NCBI GenBank assembly: GCA_046565765.1 | Contig: JBKHXX010000094.1 | Location: forward strand, 1 to 64,000 | DNA length: 64,000 bases | Direction: 5' to 3' | DNA from: JBFMCT01 sp046565765 | GTDB taxonomy: Bacteria > Actinomycetota > Acidimicrobiia > Acidimicrobiales > AC-14 | Shown here: piece by piece, positions 59,914-64,000 of the stretch | Position numbering within the stretch: the stretch's first letter is position 1 | Layout of the letters: every line of letters begins with the position of its first letter | Notes under the pieces: model-generated | The model's input: the letters and a program-made list of their open reading frames with translations, nothing else | What the model was told of the DNA's origin: nothing | The model's database searches: none | Position numbers and translations under genes: made by a program

Positions 59914-62757
59914 ATGCCTCGCGACGCGGCGGCTCCGGGACCGGTTACCGCGGGCGTGGACCCTGCGGCATGGCATGCGATGTCGGCGCCCGCAGTGGAG
60001 GCGGCGTTCGCCACAGACGCCGAGGGGCTCTCGGCGGAGGAGGTGAGCCGCCGCTTGGGCCAGTTCGGCCCGAACCAGCTGGAAGAGGAGCCCCCGACAC
60101 CAGCGATCGTGGTCCTGGGCCGTCAGTTCCGCAGCCCGCTCATCTACGTCCTCGTCGCCGCTACCGCGGTCACGGGGGCGTTGGAGGAGTACATCGACGC
60201 CGCGGTGATCGCAGCGGTCCTGGCATTGAACGCGGTCATCGGCTTCACCCAGGAGCGCAAGGCCGAGGGAGCCGTACGCGCGCTGATGCAGCTGGTGGTA
60301 CCCCACGCCCGGGTCGTGCGGGGCGGCCAAGAGTGGGAGATCGACAGCCGTGAGCTCGTTCCCGGCGACGTCGTACTTCTCGAGCCCGGCGCGCGGGTCG
60401 CCGGCGATCTGCGCCTCACCGCCGCGAACGGCCTACAGGTCGACGAGTCCCTCTTGACCGGCGAGTCGTCGCCGGTCACCAAGCGCACCACCGCGGTGAG
60501 CGAGGGCGCTCCCCTCGCCGACCGCACCAGCATGGTCTACACCGGGTCGGTGGTAACCAGCGGTCGAGGGCGGGGCGTGTCCGTGGCCACCGGGGGTGCG
60601 ACCGAGCTGGGCGCCATCGCCGGTCTCATCCGGTCGGAGGTCGCCACCGAGACGCCGCTGCAGCGACGCATGGCGGGGTTCGCCAAGATCGTGGGGCTTG
60701 CGGTCGGCGTGGCTTCGCTCGTGGCGTTCGCGTCCGGCGTGGCGTTCGGCGGGAGCTTCGAAGACATGTTCCTGATCGCGGTCGCGCTCGCGGTCGCGGC
60801 CATCCCGGAAGGTCTCCCGGTGGTGTTCACCATCACGTTGGCGCTCGGGGTCCGGCGGATGGCGCGCCGCAACGCCATCGTCCGGCGCCTCCCGGCGGTG
60901 GAGACGCTCGGCAGCACAACCGTCATCTGTTCTGACAAGACCGGCACCCTGACCGAGAACCGGATGACCGTCCAGCAGGTCTGGACCGGCGGCTGCTTCT
61001 ACACCGTCGGTGAGTCCGGCGCAGGGATGCTCGTCGACGGCGAGCCGGCGTCGCTGGAGGAGCGTCCCGGGCTCCACCACACCCTGCTGGCCGGAGTGCT
61101 CACCAACGAGGCCGAGGCCTATCGCACCGATGACGGCCTCCATCTCACCGGCGACCCGACCGAAGCGGCGCTGCTCGTCTCCGCGATGGCGGCCGGCATC
61201 GAGCCCGACGAGGCCCGCGACGCCTACCCGGTGTTCGCCGAGATCCCCTTCGAACCGGACCGGCGCTACTCGGCGAGCCTGCGCTCCCGCCACGGCACGC
61301 ACGTCCTGTTCGTCAAGGGCGCACCTGAGCGTGTCGCCGACATGTGCACCGAGGTCTTGACCCAGACCGGTCGCGCACCGATCGACCGAGACGGCATCCA
61401 CGACGCCTCCCGTCGCATGGCCGAAGCGGGTCTGCGCGTCCTCGCCATGGCCTACCGGGAGCTCCCTCGAACGCTCGACGATCCCGGCGAACTGACCGAA
61501 CCCGACGAGCTCGTGTTCCTCGGCCTGCAAGGCATGATGGACCCCCCTCGCCACGGCGTCGCCGACGCTGTCGCCGCCTGCCACACCGCCGGGATACGGG
61601 TTGTCATGATCACCGGCGACCACGCCATCACGGCCGGGGCGATCGCCCACCGCATAGGCATCGCCGGCGAGGACGCCGAGCTCCTCACCGGACGCGACCT
61701 CGAACAGCTCTCCGACGACGAGCTGCAACAGCGTGTCGGCAACGTCTCCATCTACGCCCGGGTGTCACCCGAGGACAAGCTCCGCATCGTCCGCGCGCTG
61801 CACAAGCTCGGCGACGTGGTCGCCGTCACCGGCGACGGCGTGAACGACGCGCCGGCGCTGAAGGCCGCCTCGATCGGCATCGCCATGGGCCGCGCCGGCA
61901 CCGACGTCGCCCGGGAGGCCGCCGACATGGTGCTGGCCGACGACAACTTCGTCAGCATCGCCGCCGCCGTCGAGGAAGGGCGGATCACCTTCGACAACGT
62001 TCGCAAGGTGACCTTCTTCCTCGTCTCCACCGGCGTCGCCACGATCGCCGCCATCCTCTTCGGCGTGTGGGCCCAGTGGCCTCTGCTGATGCTTCCCGCC
62101 CAGCTCCTGTGGCTCAACCTGGTCACCAACGGACTCCAGGACGTCGCCCTCGCGTTCGAGCCCGGGGAGAAGGCAACGTTGCAGCGGCCCCCCCGCCCGA
62201 CACGAGAGGGCGTCGTGTCGCGGCTGCTCTGGGAGCGGGCACTCATCGCCGGGCTCGTCATGGCTGCGGGGACGCTGGCGCTGTTCCGCTGGGAGCTCGA
62301 CCGCACCGGGTCGCTCGAACGGGCCCAGACCGTCGCGCTCACCACCATGGTCGTCTACATGGCGTTTCACGTCGGCAACGCCCGATCCGAGTCGACCTCC
62401 CTGTTCCGGCTCAGCCCGTTCTCCAACAGGTTCCTGTTCGTGGCGACGGTCACCGCGCTGGCCGTCCATGTGGCATCGCTGTACCTCCCGCCCACTCAGT
62501 ACGTGCTGCGGGTCGAGCCGATCGAGATGGCCGCGTGGATGAGGATCGTGGCCGTCGCTGCGTCGATCCTCGTGGCCATGGAGCTCCACAAGCTCATCCG
62601 GCGCCGAGACACGATCCGGGTTTCAGGCGACGGGACAACATCAGGCGCGCCGCCCTTCATTCGACTACCCCGGCTGGGCGGCCACCTGGCGCCAGTGCTC
62701 GGCGACGAGACGGGGGACGGGGCGCCGGCGGCGGAACGTCCCCGGGATGGTCCGTAG
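59914..62757 (+). CDS. P2-type cation-transporting ATPase (CtpF-like)
   Basis: The 947-residue P-type ATPase has the actuator motif LLTGESSPV, M4 motif AIPEGLP, phosphorylation site ICSDKTGTLTENRM, nucleotide motif KGAPERV, hinge TGDGVNDAPAL and ten membrane segments. PEGLP in M4 places it in the P2 (Ca/Na-type) group. M6 reads NLVTNGLQDVALAFEP, with Asn where SERCA-type pumps have Asp, so ion specificity is uncertain. CtpF of M. tuberculosis, a P2 pump, belongs to the DosR regulon, which fits this context. ATG 59914 is used; its 3' end overlaps the glycosyltransferase by 93 bases. Confidence 0.92.
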   Translation: MPRDAAAPGPVTAGVDPAAWHAMSAPAVEAAFATDAEGLSAEEVSRRLGQFGPNQLEEEPPTPAIVVLGRQFRSPLIYVLVAATAVTGALEEYIDAAVIAAVLALNAVIGFTQERKAEGAVRALMQLVVPHARVVRGGQEWEIDSRELVPGDVVLLEPGARVAGDLRLTAANGLQVDESLLTGESSPVTKRTTAVSEGAPLADRTSMVYTGSVVTSGRGRGVSVATGGATELGAIAGLIRSEVATETPLQRRMAGFAKIVGLAVGVASLVAFASGVAFGGSFEDMFLIAVALAVAAIPEGLPVVFTITLALGVRRMARRNAIVRRLPAVETLGSTTVICSDKTGTLTENRMTVQQVWTGGCFYTVGESGAGMLVDGEPASLEERPGLHHTLLAGVLTNEAEAYRTDDGLHLTGDPTEAALLVSAMAAGIEPDEARDAYPVFAEIPFEPDRRYSASLRSRHGTHVLFVKGAPERVADMCTEVLTQTGRAPIDRDGIHDASRRMAEAGLRVLAMAYRELPRTLDDPGELTEPDELVFLGLQGMMDPPRHGVADAVAACHTAGIRVVMITGDHAITAGAIAHRIGIAGEDAELLTGRDLEQLSDDELQQRVGNVSIYARVSPEDKLRIVRALHKLGDVVAVTGDGVNDAPALKAASIGIAMGRAGTDVAREAADMVLADDNFVSIAAAVEEGRITFDNVRKVTFFLVSTGVATIAAILFGVWAQWPLLMLPAQLLWLNLVTNGLQDVALAFEPGEKATLQRPPRPTREGVVSRLLWERALIAGLVMAAGTLALFRWELDRTGSLERAQTVALTTMVVYMAFHVGNARSESTSLFRLSPFSNRFLFVATVTALAVHVASLYLPPTQYVLRVEPIEMAAWMRIVAVAASILVAMELHKLIRRRDTIRVSGDGTTSGAPPFIRLPRLGGHLAPVLGDETGDGAPAAERPRDGP

Positions 62758-63543
62758 GGCCAGGGTCACTCCCGTCCGGCCGGTCCTCGACGTCGACGCC
62801 CGGCGGAGGACGTTGGCCGTGCTCGACAGGGCATCGGGCAGCGGAAGGCGGAGCCACGCGGTGAGGAGCTCGTTGCGGACCTCGATGGCGGAACGGAAGG
62901 CGGCGTCGCGGACGGCAGAGGGATGGTGATGGGCGACGACCGTCTCGTCATAGCTGAGGCCCCAGCCGGCGGTGGCCAGGTCCATCGCCAGCAACGATTC
63001 CTCGCCCCCCACGCCGGCGCCCAGCGAGAAGCCGCCGGCCGCGTCGAACGCCTGGCGGCGCACGATCGACCCGCAGGCGATGAAACCGAGCACCGACGGC
63101 CCCGGCAGGTCGGGCTCGGACGGCAGGGGGCTCGCGGCCATCGCCGTGCAGACGGGATCGAGCCGTTCCTCCCGGCCGACGAGCACCCTGGCCGCGAGCA
63201 GGCCGAGCCGGGGGTGCGCGCGGAAGCGCTCGAGGGCGACGCGGAGGGCGCCCGGCCCCCACCAGCTGTCGTCGTCGCTGAAGGCGATCAGGTCGTAGGC
63301 GGCGGCGTCGACGCCCACGTTGCGGGCGGTCGCGCCGAGATTGCGCTCCAGCCCGACGACACGGACGGTGGGGAACCTCCGGCGGACGGCATCGGCCGTC
63401 CCGTCGCTCGAAGCGTTGTCGACGACGACCACTTGGGGGCCATCGGGATCGCCGACCAGGCGTTCGAGCGTCGCCTCCAACGACTGCCGGCGGTCCCTGG
63501 TGATCACCACAACCGTCACCGGGAACGGTTCAGCTCGTGCCAT
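62665..63543 (-). CDS. Glycosyltransferase family 2 protein
   Basis: The 292-residue GT-A enzyme has VTVVVITRDRRQSLEATL, the nucleotide-binding VVVVDNASSDGTAD, the metal-binding FSDDDSWWG, and an acceptor-side GVGGEESLLAMDL with a likely catalytic acidic pair. No membrane segments are seen. Substrate unknown; no polysaccharide cluster is visible nearby. It is convergent with the cation ATPase, overlapping its last 93 bases. Confidence 0.9.
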   Translation of the reverse strand: MARAEPFPVTVVVITRDRRQSLEATLERLVGDPDGPQVVVVDNASSDGTADAVRRRFPTVRVVGLERNLGATARNVGVDAAAYDLIAFSDDDSWWGPGALRVALERFRAHPRLGLLAARVLVGREERLDPVCTAMAASPLPSEPDLPGPSVLGFIACGSIVRRQAFDAAGGFSLGAGVGGEESLLAMDLATAGWGLSYDETVVAHHHPSAVRDAAFRSAIEVRNELLTAWLRLPLPDALSSTANVLRRASTSRTGRTGVTLALRTIPGTFRRRRPVPRLVAEHWRQVAAQPG

Positions 63544-63676
63544 GACGCCTCCGTCGGCCCGGCCCCCGAAGTGTCGGCTGACTGCCCAACCGGCGATGGC
63601 GTCCTACCCGCCAGCCGGGGCACCGAACCGGCCTCGCTCCTCCCGCTGCTCGCTGGCGCCCTATCGCCGGACGTGG

Positions 63677-63693
63677 GACAATCATTCTCATTC
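63677..63693. promoter_or_regulatory. Zur-like operator
   Basis: Read on the minus strand, AATGAGAATGATTGTCC resembles the actinobacterial Zur box (ATGAAAATCATTTTCA) at about three quarters of positions. It lies 20 bases before the zinc-binding-protein start and near its AGGAGG site (63699-63704). Confidence 0.5.
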
Positions 63694-63712
63694 TTGATAG
63701 GAGGCCACGTGT

Positions 63713-64000
63713 ATGAGGAGGATCCTGGCGTTTGTGGTGGTGCTGGTCGTGCTGGGCGCCTGCGGGACCGGCGAGGACGGAGCCGGCTCCTCTGACGGTC
63801 GCCCCGAGGTGGTGGCCGCCTTCTACCCCTTGTTCGAAGCGGCGCAGCGCGTCGGCGGCGACCTGGTCCGGGTCCACAACCTCACGCCCGCCGGCACCGA
63901 GCCCCACGACCTGGAGCTGAACTCCCGCCAGATCGATCGCGTCGAGGACGCCGCCGTCGTCCTGTTCCTCGGGCGCGGGTTCCAGCCCGCCCTGGAGCGG
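63713..64000 (+). CDS. Zinc/metal ABC transporter substrate-binding lipoprotein, partial (ZnuA/TroA type)
   Basis: The first 96 residues of a protein that runs off the window. It has a lipoprotein signal (MRRILAF, hydrophobic core, LGAC lipobox) and the cluster A-I start VVAAFYPLFEAAQRVGGDLVRVHNLTPAGTEPH. The His of EPHDLELNSRQI is the first metal ligand of ZnuA-type proteins. The AGGAGGCCACGT ribosome site precedes the ATG. Permease and ATPase genes presumably follow outside the window. Confidence 0.9.
   Translation, partial: MRRILAFVVVLVVLGACGTGEDGAGSSDGRPEVVAAFYPLFEAAQRVGGDLVRVHNLTPAGTEPHDLELNSRQIDRVEDAAVVLFLGRGFQPALER

Overview
The window is a very GC-rich bacterial chromosome segment with tightly packed, often ATGA/GTGA-overlapping genes and many GTG starts. 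The gene set points to Actinomycetota: an AdnAB-like recombination pair, the lexA - LysM protein - nrdR neighbourhood also known from mycobacteria, a DevR/DosR-type response regulator, and a B12-dependent ribonucleotide reductase. The lack of mycobacterial or streptomycete hallmarks, together with SpoVS and NrdJ, makes an Acidimicrobiia-like lineage plausible, but that placement is inference.

0-7.7 kb is a forward housekeeping run: spoVS, miaB, miaA, dapF, hflX, dapC, then a FtsX-type permease and its ATPase. 7.7-16.1 kb holds UPF0502 and AlgH-family proteins, an S9 peptidase, a methyltransferase, two small exported proteins, a LuxR-type regulator preceded by an unusually hairpin-rich 300 bp, and a lipoprotein. 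15.2-18.7 kb is an osmoprotectant ABC system (binding protein and two permeases on the minus strand, ATPase divergent). dapD and dapE follow, so four genes of the succinylase diaminopimelate pathway lie in the window. 20.6-30.4 kb holds a membrane-anchored subtilase, then lexA, a LysM protein and nrdR with three SOS-type boxes, then nrdJ, which carries three separate inteins and has a pair of NrdR-type boxes upstream.

30.4-49.3 kb is mixed: a lytic transglycosylase, a Vgb-like lipoprotein, a DUF1059 protein, a NatAB-like ABC exporter, an aldo/keto reductase, an orphan NuoF-like flavoprotein, a DapA-like aldolase, an AdnA/AdnB-type helicase-nuclease pair whose first subunit has decayed helicase motifs, a GDPD phosphodiesterase, a lipid kinase, oligoribonuclease, dUTPase and tRNA-Gly(GCC).

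49.3-62.8 kb is the most coherent accessory block. A DevS/DevR-like sensor-regulator pair sits among genes typical of a hypoxia/dormancy regulon: three universal stress proteins, three pyridoxamine-phosphate-oxidase-fold proteins, a flavodoxin-like protein, a zinc alcohol dehydrogenase, a multicopper oxidase with an extra cupredoxin domain, small membrane and zinc-ribbon proteins, and a P2-type cation ATPase. A 14-bp motif close to the DosR box (GGGCCGAAAGTCCC and variants) recurs in the intergenic gaps of this block. The window closes with a glycosyltransferase and the start of a zinc-uptake binding protein behind a Zur-like site.
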